The notes: a model not told the origin generated them from the letters alone. A stretch of DNA of 30,557 nucleotides from CAZALT01 sp964485515 (GCA_964485515.1 CAZALT010000021.1:1-30557), one strand, 5' to 3'. Numbered from the stretch's first letter, positions 14,474-23,174 are shown. Numbers and translations: made by a program.

Positions 14474-16231
14474 GTGACGGCCGCCTCGGTCGAACCCGCG
14501 GTCGTGCCGTCCAACGACCGGTCCTGGGTCGACGCTGGCCGGCGACCGGCGGCGATCACCTTCGCCGTCTTCGCCGTCGCCGCGGTCGTCCACTACCTCG
14601 TGATCGGCCGTCGCCAGTGGTTCTACTCGGACGAGTGGGACCTGATCGTCACCCGAAGCGCGACGGATCCCGACGACCTCTTCCGGCCCCACAACGGCCA
14701 CTGGGTCCTGGTCCCGACGGTGCTGTACCGGTTCTTGTTCCGGGTCTTCGGACTGACCAGCTACCTGCCGTACCAGGTGCCCGTCGTGCTGGCCTTCGTG
14801 ACGAGCGGCGCCTCCTTGCGCGCCATCGTTGGTCGGGCGGGAGCCGGGCCGTGGGTGGCCACGCTCGTCGGCGCGCTGTTCCTCACCCTTGGTTCGGGCA
14901 TCGAGAACATCGTGTTCGGCTTCCAGATCTCGCTGGTGGGCTCGGTCGCGTTCGGGCTCGGCGCGCTCGTGCTCGTGGACGGCGATCGACGCGCTCGTCC
15001 CCTCGCCGGCCGTGGGGTGCTGGCCCGGTGGTGGACGATCGGCGACACGGGGGCTCTGGTGTGCGCCGCTCTGGCCCTGCTGTGCTCGGGCATGGGCATC
15101 ACGATGGTTGCCGTGGCCGCTCTCGTCGTGGTGGTGCGCCGGGGGTGGCTGCCGGCGGTGCTCTTCACGGTGCCGCTCGCCGCCATGCAGATCGCGTGGA
15201 CGCTGTGGTACGACGCGGGCGACGCCCGGCCCGGGTCGCTCGGTTCCGTCGTGCGGTTCGTGCTCGTCGGCCTGGACGAGACGGCAAAGGACCTGAGCCA
15301 GCTCGGCACGGTCGGGGTGGTCGTGGTCGTGGTGCTGCTCGTCGGGGGTGGCGTGCTGCGGTTCACCCAGGACCGGCCCTCGTCGGCTGCCGGGTCGACG
15401 GACCCGGTCGGTGCCGGGACCCGTGCCGAAGGATCGGAGTCGCGAGGGTGGCGCGCCACCGTGGACGATCTGGCCGTGCCCCTGGCGTTGGTCGTCGGCG
15501 TGGTCGGGCTGCTCGTGTTCGCGGCCATCGGGCGGGCCGGTCCGTTCGGCCCCGAGAGCGGACGAGCGGAGCGGTACACGATGGTGGCCGTCGCGTTCCT
15601 GCTGCCGATGCTCGGCGTCGCCGTCGACGCCATCTGTCGCCGATCAACGCCGGTCGGAGTGCTCGCCCTCGCCGTGCTCGTGATCGGCGCGCCGTTGAAC
15701 GTGGCGGTCGGGCTCGACTCGATAGAACGTCGCGACGGGGCGGTCGAGCGAACGCGCTCGATCCTGCTCGCGCTGACCGCCGACCCCCGTTTCGACTCGG
15801 CTCGCGACGACCAGCACCCGATGCCCGGTGCGGGCATGGCTCCGCTGGTCACCGTCGGTTGGCTTCGCCAGGCTGTGGACGAGGGCTGGATCGAGGTGCC
15901 GGCGACGGTCGAGCCCATCGTGGCGGCCGAGGCGGGCTTCCGCCTGCTCATCGACCAGACCGTGGACCGCAGCGGCGGTCCGGCGGGAGCGTGCACCGAG
16001 CTGCCCCCGGCGGGAGCGGCGCCGCTGGTGGTGACGGTCGAGGCGGGCGACGTCCTCGAGATCGCCGGGGGTCTCGTGACGGTGACCGCGGCCGATCCGG
16101 GTGCACCGCCCATCGCCTTGAACTACAACCCGAACCGCGGCACCGACCTCGTGATCCGCGACGGTCCCACGCAGCTCGCGCTGACCTCGACCGGGGTCAA
16201 CGGCCCCGGCGAGCTGTGCGCATCACCGTGA
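14474..16231 (+). CDS. Polytopic membrane protein, putative GT-C-type glycosyltransferase
   Basis: About 585 residues are encoded. The exact start is uncertain: GTG at 14474 is the first in-frame start after the GT2 stop and gives a short cytoplasmic N-terminus. There are roughly ten hydrophobic helices between residues ~27 and ~430. The first periplasmic loop holds YSDEWDLI (Asp53-Glu54) and then HNGHWVLVPTVLYR (73-86). An acidic pair in the first external loop is the hallmark of GT-C enzymes, which use polyprenyl-phosphate sugars. The C-terminal ~130 residues look soluble and beta-rich, probably outside the cell. It follows the GT2 closely and would act on the same glycan on the outer face of the membrane. 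I cannot name a specific family, so the transferase role is inferred. Confidence 0.7.
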   Translation: MTAASVEPAVVPSNDRSWVDAGRRPAAITFAVFAVAAVVHYLVIGRRQWFYSDEWDLIVTRSATDPDDLFRPHNGHWVLVPTVLYRFLFRVFGLTSYLPYQVPVVLAFVTSGASLRAIVGRAGAGPWVATLVGALFLTLGSGIENIVFGFQISLVGSVAFGLGALVLVDGDRRARPLAGRGVLARWWTIGDTGALVCAALALLCSGMGITMVAVAALVVVVRRGWLPAVLFTVPLAAMQIAWTLWYDAGDARPGSLGSVVRFVLVGLDETAKDLSQLGTVGVVVVVVLLVGGGVLRFTQDRPSSAAGSTDPVGAGTRAEGSESRGWRATVDDLAVPLALVVGVVGLLVFAAIGRAGPFGPESGRAERYTMVAVAFLLPMLGVAVDAICRRSTPVGVLALAVLVIGAPLNVAVGLDSIERRDGAVERTRSILLALTADPRFDSARDDQHPMPGAGMAPLVTVGWLRQAVDEGWIEVPATVEPIVAAEAGFRLLIDQTVDRSGGPAGACTELPPAGAAPLVVTVEAGDVLEIAGGLVTVTAADPGAPPIALNYNPNRGTDLVIRDGPTQLALTSTGVNGPGELCASP

Positions 16232-16375
16232 GGTCCGGGACAGAGCAGCGCTCCGATTGCTTCCGGGTGCGTCGATCTCCTCATCGCTGACGAATGGCCC
16301 CGCCGGCGCGATCACATCCCGACGGCTGGACCGTCCCTGGCGGTCGCGCCTTCGATCGCTGGTCCCCGCCCGGGC

Positions 16376-16801
16376 TCAGGAGACGACGGCGATGGCGACC
16401 AGGACCGCGGCCAGGGCGAGCCACAGGCCGACCGTCCACGAGAGCAGCACCACGGTCTGGCTGTGGAGCTTGGTCTCGAGCTTCGCGTCGATGGTGGCAT
16501 CGATGGTCGACGCCAGATTCTCGAACCGCTCGTCGAGCGTCGCGAACCGCTCGTCGGTGCGTGTCGTGAGCGCGTCGATCCTGGCGTCGAGGATGGCGAA
16601 CCTGGCGTCGGTGCTCGCCTTGAGCTCGGCCAGGTCGGCCCGGATCTGCACGTGCAGGTTGTGCAGCGCGGCATCCATCTGGGGATGGGTGACCGCTCGG
16701 TGCGGAGCGAGGTTCTCGGACAACGCCATGGCGACCTCCTCACCGTGGGACTCGGTGAACGCGTTGAGCATGCGATGACGGCGGGTGGTGGGGTCGGACA
16801 C
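16376..16801 (-). CDS. Coiled-coil protein with C-terminal membrane anchor
   Basis: This protein has 141 residues on the minus strand from GTG at 16801-16799, preceded by AGGGAG four bases upstream. The frame is open much further upstream, but that part overlaps the exporter gene and lacks this ribosome-binding site. Residues ~45-110 form heptad-like repeats (TDARFAILDARIDALTTRTD, then ERFATLDERFENLAST), a long coiled coil. The last ~22 residues are hydrophobic (VVLLSWTVGLWLALAAVLVA), a tail anchor. No catalytic motif is present. It resembles the small coiled-coil/TM proteins of uncertain function found widely in bacteria. It is the only minus-strand gene between 1 and 20500, placed between the glycosyltransferase block and the exporter, and its role there is unknown. 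Spacer 16232-16375 beyond its end shows no gene. Confidence 0.7.
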   Translation of the reverse strand: MSDPTTRRHRMLNAFTESHGEEVAMALSENLAPHRAVTHPQMDAALHNLHVQIRADLAELKASTDARFAILDARIDALTTRTDERFATLDERFENLASTIDATIDAKLETKLHSQTVVLLSWTVGLWLALAAVLVAIAVVS

Positions 16802-16925
16802 GGAGCTCCCTCGGATCGTGGGACCGATCGTCGGGAGTGACCAGGCCCACTCCGATGCCACCAGCGAGGCTACCCCCACCCGGTGACCGTAGAGCCAGGA
16901 ATATGGGGGGCCGACGGCGATCGGT
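16802..16925. promoter_or_regulatory. Divergent spacer, probable shared promoter region
   Basis: These 124 bases lie between the divergent coiled-coil gene and the exporter operon. Both must be transcribed from here or from nearby. A TATGCT at 16925-16930 looks like a -10 box but has no recognisable -35 at the right distance, so no promoter is placed exactly. Confidence 0.3.
16806..16811 (-). promoter_or_regulatory. Ribosome-binding site deciding the start of the coiled-coil gene
   Basis: On the minus strand this reads AGGGAG, four bases before GTG 16801. It selects the 141-residue start over longer in-frame options. Confidence 0.6.
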
Positions 16926-17792
16926 ATGCTGTGTCGCCCCCTGCTCGCCGGCGTCGTCGTGCCGCGTTGGAGAACCACCCCTTTCGTGAAATCCCTCATC
17001 GAGATCTGGACGTACCGGAACCTCATCTGGAACCTCTCGCAACGAGAGCTTCGGTCGCGGTACAAGAAGAGCCTCCTCGGGTGGCTCTGGTCGCTCATCA
17101 ACCCGGCGGCCATGCTCGGCATCTACACGTTGGTGTTCGGCTTGTTCCTCAAGCAGACGCCGCCTCCTTCGGGGAGTGGGAACGCCAGCGTGTACGCCAT
17201 GTACCTGTTCGCCGGCCTCGTGGTGTGGAACTTCTTCAGCTCGACGGTCAACGGCGCCATCATGGCTCTTCAGACCTCGGGTGGCCTGCTCAACAAGGTG
17301 TACTTCCCGCCCGCGGCTCCGGCCATCGCCAACACCTTCACGACGCTGCTCCAGTTCTTCATCGAGAGCGCCATCTTGATGCTGATCATGGTCGTGCTCG
17401 GCAACTTCGGCGTCACCTTCCTGCTGTTCCCGTTGTTGGCCGTCTGCCTCACCTTCTTCTCGCTCGGACTCGGGTTGTTCCTCAGCGTGTTCAACGTGCG
17501 GTTCCGCGACGTGAGCTACCTCGTGGGCATCGCCATGCAGCTGCTGTTCTACGCCACGCCGATCATCTACCCGCTGGCCCTCGTGAAGTCGAACGCCCCG
17601 ACGGCGGTATTCAACATGGTGCGGTTCAACCCGTTGACCCAGTTCGTCGAATGGGCACGCGACGCCTACTACCTCCTGGTGTGGCCGGCGTGGCCATCGC
17701 TGGTCGGCACGGTCGCTGCCTCGCTCATCTCGTTCGCCTTCGGATGGTGGGTCTTCACGGTGAAGACCAAGGACATCGCGGAGGAGCTATGA
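16926..17792 (+). CDS. wzm: ABC-2 type polysaccharide exporter permease (Wzm-like)
   Basis: This protein has 288 residues from ATG at 16926. A GTG at 16986 (VKSLIEIWTYRN) would give 268 residues and a more typical family N-terminus, so the start is uncertain. It has six membrane helices. Family features are LIWNLSQRELRSRYKKSLLG, an amphipathic element before helix 1, then WSLINPAAMLGIYTLVFGLF, and late RFNPLTQFVEWARDAYY. With the ATPase encoded next, it exports lipid-linked O-antigen, teichoic-acid or galactan-type polymers across the cytoplasmic membrane. Its TGA overlaps the ATG of the ATPase gene (ATGA), giving coupled synthesis. The position after the glycosyltransferase block supports export of the glycan made there. 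Confidence 0.9.
   Translation: MLCRPLLAGVVVPRWRTTPFVKSLIEIWTYRNLIWNLSQRELRSRYKKSLLGWLWSLINPAAMLGIYTLVFGLFLKQTPPPSGSGNASVYAMYLFAGLVVWNFFSSTVNGAIMALQTSGGLLNKVYFPPAAPAIANTFTTLLQFFIESAILMLIMVVLGNFGVTFLLFPLLAVCLTFFSLGLGLFLSVFNVRFRDVSYLVGIAMQLLFYATPIIYPLALVKSNAPTAVFNMVRFNPLTQFVEWARDAYYLLVWPAWPSLVGTVAASLISFAFGWWVFTVKTKDIAEEL
17780..17786 (+). promoter_or_regulatory. Strong ribosome-binding site of the exporter ATPase gene, inside the permease gene
   Basis: GGAGGAG lies within the last codons of the permease gene and just before ATG 17789. It fixes that start. Confidence 0.7.
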
Positions 17793-19051
17793 CCGAGATC
17801 GCCATCAAGGTCGATGATGTGTCCAAGCGCTTCCGCGTCTACAAGGAACGTCCCGACAGCCTCAAGGAGCGCGTCACGTCGCTCCACCGCATCCGCCACG
17901 AGGACTTCTGGGCGCTCCAGAACGTGTCGCTCGAGGTGCCCAAGGGCTGCGTGTACGGCCTCGTCGGGCACAACGGCTCGGGCAAGTCGAGCCTGCTGCG
18001 CATCATGGCGGGCATCCACCGGCCGACCAGCGGCACCGTCACGACCGACGGTCGCATCTCGGCGTTGCTCGAGCTCGGCGCCGGGTTCCACCCCGACCTC
18101 AGCGGGCGCGAGAACGTGTACCTCAACTCGGCCATCCTGGGTCTGTCCAAGAAGGAGACCGACCGGCTCTACGACCAGATCGTGGAGTTCTCCGGCATCT
18201 CCGAGTTCATGGACACGCCGGTCAAGCACTACTCGTCGGGCATGTACGTGCGTCTCGGCTTCTCGGTGGCCGTGCACGTCGAACCGCAGATCCTCATCAT
18301 CGACGAGGTCATCGCGGTGGGCGATGAGGAGTTCCAGCGGCGCTGCTTCGAGCACCTCAACAAGCTGCGCCGCCAGGGCGCCACCATCGTGATGGTCACC
18401 CACGGCCTGGGTTTCGTGTCCTCGCTGTGCGACGAGGCGACGTGGCTCGATCACGGACACGTGCTCGGCCAGGGCCCCGCCGGCAAGGTCGTGCGCAAGT
18501 ACATGTCGTTGGTCAACGAGCAGGAGGTCGAGCGCCTCGAGCACGAGGCGGCCGAGGCGGCCGACGTGAGCGACGAGATCGTGGCCGAGCGCCGTCACGG
18601 CGCCATCGCCTCCATCGAGGGCATGGACTACCTCGATGGGGACGACGAACACGTCGCCGTGGCCACCGTGTTGAAGCCGTTCACGTTCCGCATCCGGTTC
18701 AACACGTCCAAGCCCATCCGGACCCCGCTGATCTCGTTCGCGTTGTTCACCGAGGGCGGGCTCGCCATCTCCCATCCGGGCATGCGGTTCAAGAACGACA
18801 CGTCACCGGTCATCGAGGGCGATGGCTACGTCGACTTCCACGTCCCACGCTTCCCGCTCGCCCCGGGTCTCTACACCATCAACGTGGCGATGCACGACCG
18901 GCCGGGCGGCAGCGTGCTCGACCGCAAGGACGACGCGTACCAGCTCCACGTCCAGCCCGGTGAGAAGGGCATGTGGGGCATGGTCGACCTCAACGGCGAG
19001 TGGAGCAAGGTGCACGCCACCGAAGTCGACGAAGCGCGCCTCGACGACTGA
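17789..19051 (+). CDS. wzt: Polysaccharide exporter ATPase with C-terminal glycan-binding-like domain (Wzt-like)
   Basis: This protein has 420 residues from ATG at 17789. Residues ~3-245 are an ABC ATPase: Walker A GHNGSGKSS (60-68), GAGFHPDLSGRENVYLN (97-113, typical of the polysaccharide-export subfamily), signature YSSGM (148-152), Walker B ILIIDE (168-173) and switch His205. Residues ~270-420 are a beta-rich extension (TFRIRFNTSKPI, ISFALFTEGG, GDGYVDFHVPRFPLAPGLY). This looks like the C-terminal domain of Wzt proteins that recognise the finished polymer's non-reducing end before export. The domain implies that the exported glycan carries a terminal modification. The methyltransferase at 26487 or the dioxygenase at 19254 are candidate modifiers, which is inferred. 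Start and stop are clear. Confidence 0.93.
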   Translation: MTEIAIKVDDVSKRFRVYKERPDSLKERVTSLHRIRHEDFWALQNVSLEVPKGCVYGLVGHNGSGKSSLLRIMAGIHRPTSGTVTTDGRISALLELGAGFHPDLSGRENVYLNSAILGLSKKETDRLYDQIVEFSGISEFMDTPVKHYSSGMYVRLGFSVAVHVEPQILIIDEVIAVGDEEFQRRCFEHLNKLRRQGATIVMVTHGLGFVSSLCDEATWLDHGHVLGQGPAGKVVRKYMSLVNEQEVERLEHEAAEAADVSDEIVAERRHGAIASIEGMDYLDGDDEHVAVATVLKPFTFRIRFNTSKPIRTPLISFALFTEGGLAISHPGMRFKNDTSPVIEGDGYVDFHVPRFPLAPGLYTINVAMHDRPGGSVLDRKDDAYQLHVQPGEKGMWGMVDLNGEWSKVHATEVDEARLDD

Positions 19052-19077
19052 CCGCCGACCGGTCCACGACCCGTCCC

Positions 19078-19155
19078 GCTGACGCGTCTCGCTGACGCGT
19101 CTCGCTGACGCGTCTCGCTGACGCGTCTCGCTGACGCGTCTCGCTGACCCGTCTC
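19078..19155. repeat. 13-bp tandem repeat, 6 copies
   Basis: Six head-to-tail copies of GCTGACGCGTCTC start at 19078. Only the last copy (19143-19155) differs, by one base, and a degenerate copy precedes the array. Each unit holds the palindrome ACGCGT. It lies between wzt and the dioxygenase gene. Confidence 0.97.
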
Positions 19156-19253
19156 GCTCGTCATCGGCCGAACGACCAACGGTGTCGAGACCGCCCCGAG
19201 AACGCGGCGACCTCACGGGGCCTCGGCGGTGAGTGCGCACTACCGTTGCTGTC

Positions 19254-20450
19254 ATGGACTTCGGGGGTTTCCATCGACACGACCTGCCGGCGCGCATCGC
19301 GGCAGGCGCCGGAACCATGGCGTCATCTGACGTGGCCCGGCTGGGACCGCTGGCGCTGCGGTTGACCGACACCGGTGAGACGTTCACCTACCTGCCCGAG
19401 CGCGCCACCATCTCGATCGTCGAAGGCGACGCCGAGGCCCGGTGCGTGGTCGAGATCGACCAGGACAGCTTCGACGGGCTGATGCTCGACCTCGACTCCG
19501 TGTCCGGTCTCCTGTACTCGGGCCGCGCCACCAAGGTCCGCGGCAACCCGCTGCGCTTCATCGAATGGGAGCCCGGACTGCGGGCGTTGTGGCACGGCAT
19601 CCCGATCTTCGACGTGCACAACCCACCGGTGCTCCTCGATCTCGACGGATCCGAGCTGGATCCGGCCCGTTCGTTCACCCTGGACGAGATCGACGAGGAC
19701 CCCGCGCCCGCAGCGCACTTCCTGCGCACCGCGGGCTACCTGCACGTCCGTGACGTCTTCGGTTCGGATGAGGTGACCGCGATGCTGGCCGCGAGCGCGA
19801 AGGTCGAGTCCGAAGCCGACCCCCACGACAAGGGCTCCTGGTGGACCAAGACCGCCGGTGGCGAGTCGATCGTGTGTCGGGTTCTCGAAGCGGCGCACGA
19901 GCCCGCGTTCAGCCAGACGGCGAGCGACCCGCGGCTGGCGCGCATCGTCGCGCTGAGCGACCACGACCTCGTCGCCAACGACCAGCTCGGCAACGAGTCG
20001 GTCACGGTCCTGTGGAAGCGGCCCGACACCACCGAGGGGCTCGCCGACCTACCGTGGCACCGCGACTGCGGCATGGGGGGTCACGGCCGCATCTGCCCGC
20101 GCGTCGTGGCCACCATCTGCCTGACCACGGGCACCGCCGAAGCGGGAGAGCTGCGGGTCATCCCCGGATCGCATCGCGGTTCGTTCCACTTCATCGACGG
20201 CACCCATCCCGATGCGCCGAAGGGCGTCGCGGTGGCCACGACGGCAGGCGACGTGTCGATCCACTACTCCGACGTGGCCCACGTGTCGCTCCCGCCCACC
20301 TCGCCGGCGGGGCCGCACCGCATCAGCGCGCTCGTCGACTTCGGACCGGGGGATCTGACCCGCCACCGGGGCGAAGGCCGCTACAACGACGCGCTGTTCG
20401 ACCAGGCCGAAGGCGGCCGCGTCGCCCACCTCCGCGACCAGATCACCTGA
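19254..20450 (+). CDS. PhyH-type Fe(II)/2-oxoglutarate dioxygenase fused to an N-terminal SCP2-like domain
   Basis: This protein has 398 residues from ATG at 19254; GTG at 19233 is an in-frame alternative. Residues ~28-120 resemble a sterol-carrier (SCP2) fold: a beta sheet, then FDGLMLDLDSVSGLLYSGRA, a V-R-G-N/D-P-L turn and a helix. Residues ~155-365 are a phytanoyl-CoA dioxygenase-like domain with AGYLHVRDVF, the metal ligands His269-x-Asp271 in PWHRDCG, GELRVIPGSHRGS (298-310), distal His343 in HYSDVAHVS and Arg356 for 2-oxoglutarate. The three iron ligands look intact. Such enzymes hydroxylate lipids, amino acids or small metabolites, and the SCP2 part suggests a hydrophobic or lipid-linked substrate. 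It follows the exporter with a repeat-filled gap and may be a separate transcription unit. The substrate is unknown. Confidence 0.82.
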   Translation: MDFGGFHRHDLPARIAAGAGTMASSDVARLGPLALRLTDTGETFTYLPERATISIVEGDAEARCVVEIDQDSFDGLMLDLDSVSGLLYSGRATKVRGNPLRFIEWEPGLRALWHGIPIFDVHNPPVLLDLDGSELDPARSFTLDEIDEDPAPAAHFLRTAGYLHVRDVFGSDEVTAMLAASAKVESEADPHDKGSWWTKTAGGESIVCRVLEAAHEPAFSQTASDPRLARIVALSDHDLVANDQLGNESVTVLWKRPDTTEGLADLPWHRDCGMGGHGRICPRVVATICLTTGTAEAGELRVIPGSHRGSFHFIDGTHPDAPKGVAVATTAGDVSIHYSDVAHVSLPPTSPAGPHRISALVDFGPGDLTRHRGEGRYNDALFDQAEGGRVAHLRDQIT

Positions 20451-20480
20451 TCACCTGATCACCTGATCACCTGATCACCC
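20441..20480. repeat. 8-bp tandem repeat, 5 copies, overlapping the dioxygenase stop
   Basis: Five copies of GATCACCT run from 20441, the last ending in C instead of T. The first two overlap the last codons and the TGA (20448-20450). Each junction forms the palindrome TGATCA. Confidence 0.95.
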
Positions 20481-20522
20481 AGAGCTCACGCCAGAACGAT
20501 GCAAGGTTGGCGTGTTGCGGCC

Positions 20523-23009
20523 TCAGCCGCGCAGCTGGCGGCTTCGGCCCCGTGCCCAGCCGAGGGACTTGCGGGTGAGGTGGACCGCTCCGCCCTGCTC
20601 GTAGGCGTGCTTGACGTGGGCGAGCTTGACCCCGACGGCGTCGCGGAGCAGATCGAGGAACCCGGGGACGACCGGCGGGTCGACCACGGGCTGGCGGAGC
20701 AGGACGTCGGGGGTGCGCTGCGCGGTGCGGCAGAACTCGACCAGCGGGTCGAGCACGGAGGTCCAGCGGAAGTCCTGCGTGATCGCCTCGATGTTGGTGC
20801 GGCACTCGGCGGCCAGCTCCTCGTCGGTGAGCAGGCGGTACATGGCGTCTTCGAGGGCGTCGACGTCCTGGGCGGGAACCGCAAGGCCGAGGCGGCGCTC
20901 GTGGATCAGCTCGCCGAGCGTGTCGCCGTCAGTGCTCACCGTCGGCAGCGTGGTCCAGAAGTAGTCGAGCACCCGGGTGCGGAACGAGTACCGGGTCTCG
21001 ATGTGGTCGAGGTGGGTCGTGACGCCGATGTCGGCGTCGAGCAGGTAGTTCTGGCGCTCGTCGTAGGCCACCCAGCCCTCGTTGAAGAACACGTGGGTGT
21101 TCGTGAGGCCGAGGTCCTCGGACAGCACTCGCGCCTCGTGGGCGACGCGCATGGCGGGCACATCCGGGTTGGGGTGCTTGGTGCCCAGGAAGTAGAGCCG
21201 CACGTTGGGGACGCGGGTGCGGAGCTTGTCGATCGCCTTGATGAGCGTGAGCGGGTCGAACCAGTTGTAGATGCCGCCACCCCACACGATGACCTTGTCG
21301 TCGTCGGAGATGCCGGGCGTGACGCCGCGTATGCCGGGTCCGGTGCGCACCGGTGGCTCGTCGGGCACACCGAACGGGACGGTGGCGAGCAGGTCCTTGA
21401 GGGTCTCGTCACGGTCGTAGTTGACCGGGTTGATGCGCTGCATGGCCGACAGCTGGCCGATCCACAGGTCGCGCTGCTTCTCGCTGGCGCACATGAAGAA
21501 GTCGCCGCGCTGGAGCTGATCGTTGAGGACCCGCACGTTCTGGCCGATGGCACGGGTGCGGTCGTCGAGCGAGTGCTCGCGCAGCTGCTCGAGCAGCTCG
21601 AGGTGGAACGGGTCGTAGATGTCGACCACGATCACCTTGTTGGAGTCGCGCAGGAACGGCTTCTCGTGCAGGAGCAGACCCTGGAAGACGATGACGTCGG
21701 CCCACCGCTCGATGTCGACCCAGTCGTCGGCCGTGGCGTTGCCGATGCACTCGAAGTCGGGGTGCCAGACCGTGACCGGTTGCTTGCTGACCAGCTTGAC
21801 GTCGTGCTCGCGGGACAGGACCTTGGCCATGTTCCACACCCGGATGGCCGGACCGGCCATCTGCTCGCTGAGGATGTCGTCGGTGTTGATGGCTATGCGG
21901 CGCCGCTGGGAGAACACCTCGTCGACCTTGAACGCCTCGACGACGTCGGTGAATGCCTGGAGGTACTCGGGGTTGCCGATGTTGGGGTTCAGCGGCAGGT
22001 TGAACAGCCGGGTGATCTCCTTGTCGCCCCGGACCCGTCGGCCCTGCAGCTGGTCGCGGGTCTCGGTGAGGCTCGGAAGGTCCTCGATGAACGAATCGAG
22101 CGCCGCGGTGGCCGCCATGGAGTACTTCGATGTCTCGCCGAGCTCGACGTCGTCGAGCAGGGGCCCAGCACCCAGGTCGAGCTCATGGCGGTCGACGTTG
22201 CCCAGGGCGGTACCTCGGCGGACGGTGAGCAACAGCGTCGGGGCGAGCACCTTGGCCAGGTTCTCGTCGTCGTAGTTCTTGTAGATCATGTAGATCGCGT
22301 TGCGGCTGAGCAGGTAGTGCTCGTACCAGGGCCCGATCGAGCGCATCGTGACGTGGTGCTTGTGGAAGGCGAGCGACTGGGGCAGGTAGCGCACCCGGTA
22401 GCCGAGCAGCCACAGCCGCCAGCCGAGATCGACGTCCTCGAAGAACATGAAGAACCGCTCGTCGAAACCGCCGACCTCCTCGTAGATCGCGGTGGGCATC
22501 ACGAGGGCGGCGCCGCTGGCGAACAGCACGTCGGCCGGTTCGTCGAACGCGGCCGAGTCGGCGAGGCCGGCGTGGCGCTTGTAGCCCTGACCGTCGAAGC
22601 TCATGCCGACGGCACCGAAGTCGATCTCGTGGCCTTCCCAGTCGAGCACCTTCGACGCGATGGCGCCGATGGTGGAGTCGCGCTCGAGCTCGTCGACCGC
22701 GGCGCGGATCCAGTTGCGGTCGGGACGGGCGTCGGGGTTCAAGAACGCGACGTAGGTGCCGGTGGCCACCTCGACGCCCTTGTTGCAGCCTCCGGCGAAC
22801 CCGGAGTTGGTGTCGGCGGCGATGATGGTGGCGTCGGGGGCCCCCGCGGTGAGCAGCTCGACGCTGCCGTCGCCCGACGCGTTGTCGACGACGACGACTT
22901 GCAGGTCCTCGGGTGGCCAATCGAGCTCACGGAGTGCGGCGATGGCCTCGAGCACGTGCTCGGCAGCCCGGTAGTTGACGATGATCACCGAAACGGTACG
23001 GGGGGACAC
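20523..23009 (-). CDS. Two-module glycosyltransferase: GT2 plus GT-B (GT4-like)
   Basis: This protein has 828 residues on the minus strand from GTG at 23009-23007. The open frame continues upstream through repeats and the N gap, but the GT2 fold begins right here (VSPRTVSVIIVNYRAAEH). Residues ~5-245 are a GT-A family 2 module: VVVVDNASGDGS, NSGFAGGCNKG, FLNPDARPD and FDERFFMFFEDVDLGWRLW, rhamnosyl- or galactofuranosyltransferase-like. Residues ~330-370 act as a linker. Residues ~371-765 look like a GT-B module (RIAINTDDILSEQMAGPAIR, VIVWGGGIYNWFDPLTLIKA, YFLGTKHPNPDVPAM, then an E-x-R-Y-S-F-R-T-R-V-L-D-Y end motif). The tail is basic. Two active sites in one chain suggest two successive sugar additions on one lipid-linked acceptor. 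It faces against its neighbours, so it is regulated separately. Donors are unknown. Confidence 0.88.
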   Translation of the reverse strand: MSPRTVSVIIVNYRAAEHVLEAIAALRELDWPPEDLQVVVVDNASGDGSVELLTAGAPDATIIAADTNSGFAGGCNKGVEVATGTYVAFLNPDARPDRNWIRAAVDELERDSTIGAIASKVLDWEGHEIDFGAVGMSFDGQGYKRHAGLADSAAFDEPADVLFASGAALVMPTAIYEEVGGFDERFFMFFEDVDLGWRLWLLGYRVRYLPQSLAFHKHHVTMRSIGPWYEHYLLSRNAIYMIYKNYDDENLAKVLAPTLLLTVRRGTALGNVDRHELDLGAGPLLDDVELGETSKYSMAATAALDSFIEDLPSLTETRDQLQGRRVRGDKEITRLFNLPLNPNIGNPEYLQAFTDVVEAFKVDEVFSQRRRIAINTDDILSEQMAGPAIRVWNMAKVLSREHDVKLVSKQPVTVWHPDFECIGNATADDWVDIERWADVIVFQGLLLHEKPFLRDSNKVIVVDIYDPFHLELLEQLREHSLDDRTRAIGQNVRVLNDQLQRGDFFMCASEKQRDLWIGQLSAMQRINPVNYDRDETLKDLLATVPFGVPDEPPVRTGPGIRGVTPGISDDDKVIVWGGGIYNWFDPLTLIKAIDKLRTRVPNVRLYFLGTKHPNPDVPAMRVAHEARVLSEDLGLTNTHVFFNEGWVAYDERQNYLLDADIGVTTHLDHIETRYSFRTRVLDYFWTTLPTVSTDGDTLGELIHERRLGLAVPAQDVDALEDAMYRLLTDEELAAECRTNIEAITQDFRWTSVLDPLVEFCRTAQRTPDVLLRQPVVDPPVVPGFLDLLRDAVGVKLAHVKHAYEQGGAVHLTRKSLGWARGRSRQLRG

Positions 23010-23045
23010 GCGGCTCGACGCTAGCAGCCAAGGCCCCTGGCGAAG

Positions 23046-23174
23046 GGCCGGCCAGCGGCCGAGAGTGGGGCCGGCCAGCGGCCGAGAGTGGGGCCGGCCC
23101 GCGGCCGAGAGTGGGGCCGGCCCGCGGCCGAGAGTGGGGCCGGCCAGCGGCCGAGAGTGGGGCCGGCCAGCGGC
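23046..23174. repeat. 23-bp tandem repeat, 5 full copies plus partial, reaching an assembly gap
   Basis: Five 23-bp units run from 23046 to 23160 (GGCCGGCC, then A/C, then GCGGCCGAGAGTGG), with a partial copy to 23174. Units 3 and 4 share the A-to-C change. After the gap, part of the array reappears at 23302. The whole 23010-23370 stretch is this repeat, the gap and a short leader, with no gene. Confidence 0.97.

Noticed and set aside
10801..14559. 1252-codon open frame on the minus strand
   Set aside because: It is antisense to rmlC, rmlB, rmlD and the GT2, all with clear motifs. It shows low-complexity R/G/V/D-rich translation typical of shadows in GC-rich DNA.
16232..16375. Small RNA or tRNA between convergent genes
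   Set aside because: I could find no cloverleaf, conserved tRNA arms or strong terminator hairpin here.
20499..23024. 841-codon plus-strand frame
   Set aside because: It is antisense to the two-module glycosyltransferase, whose motifs are unambiguous.
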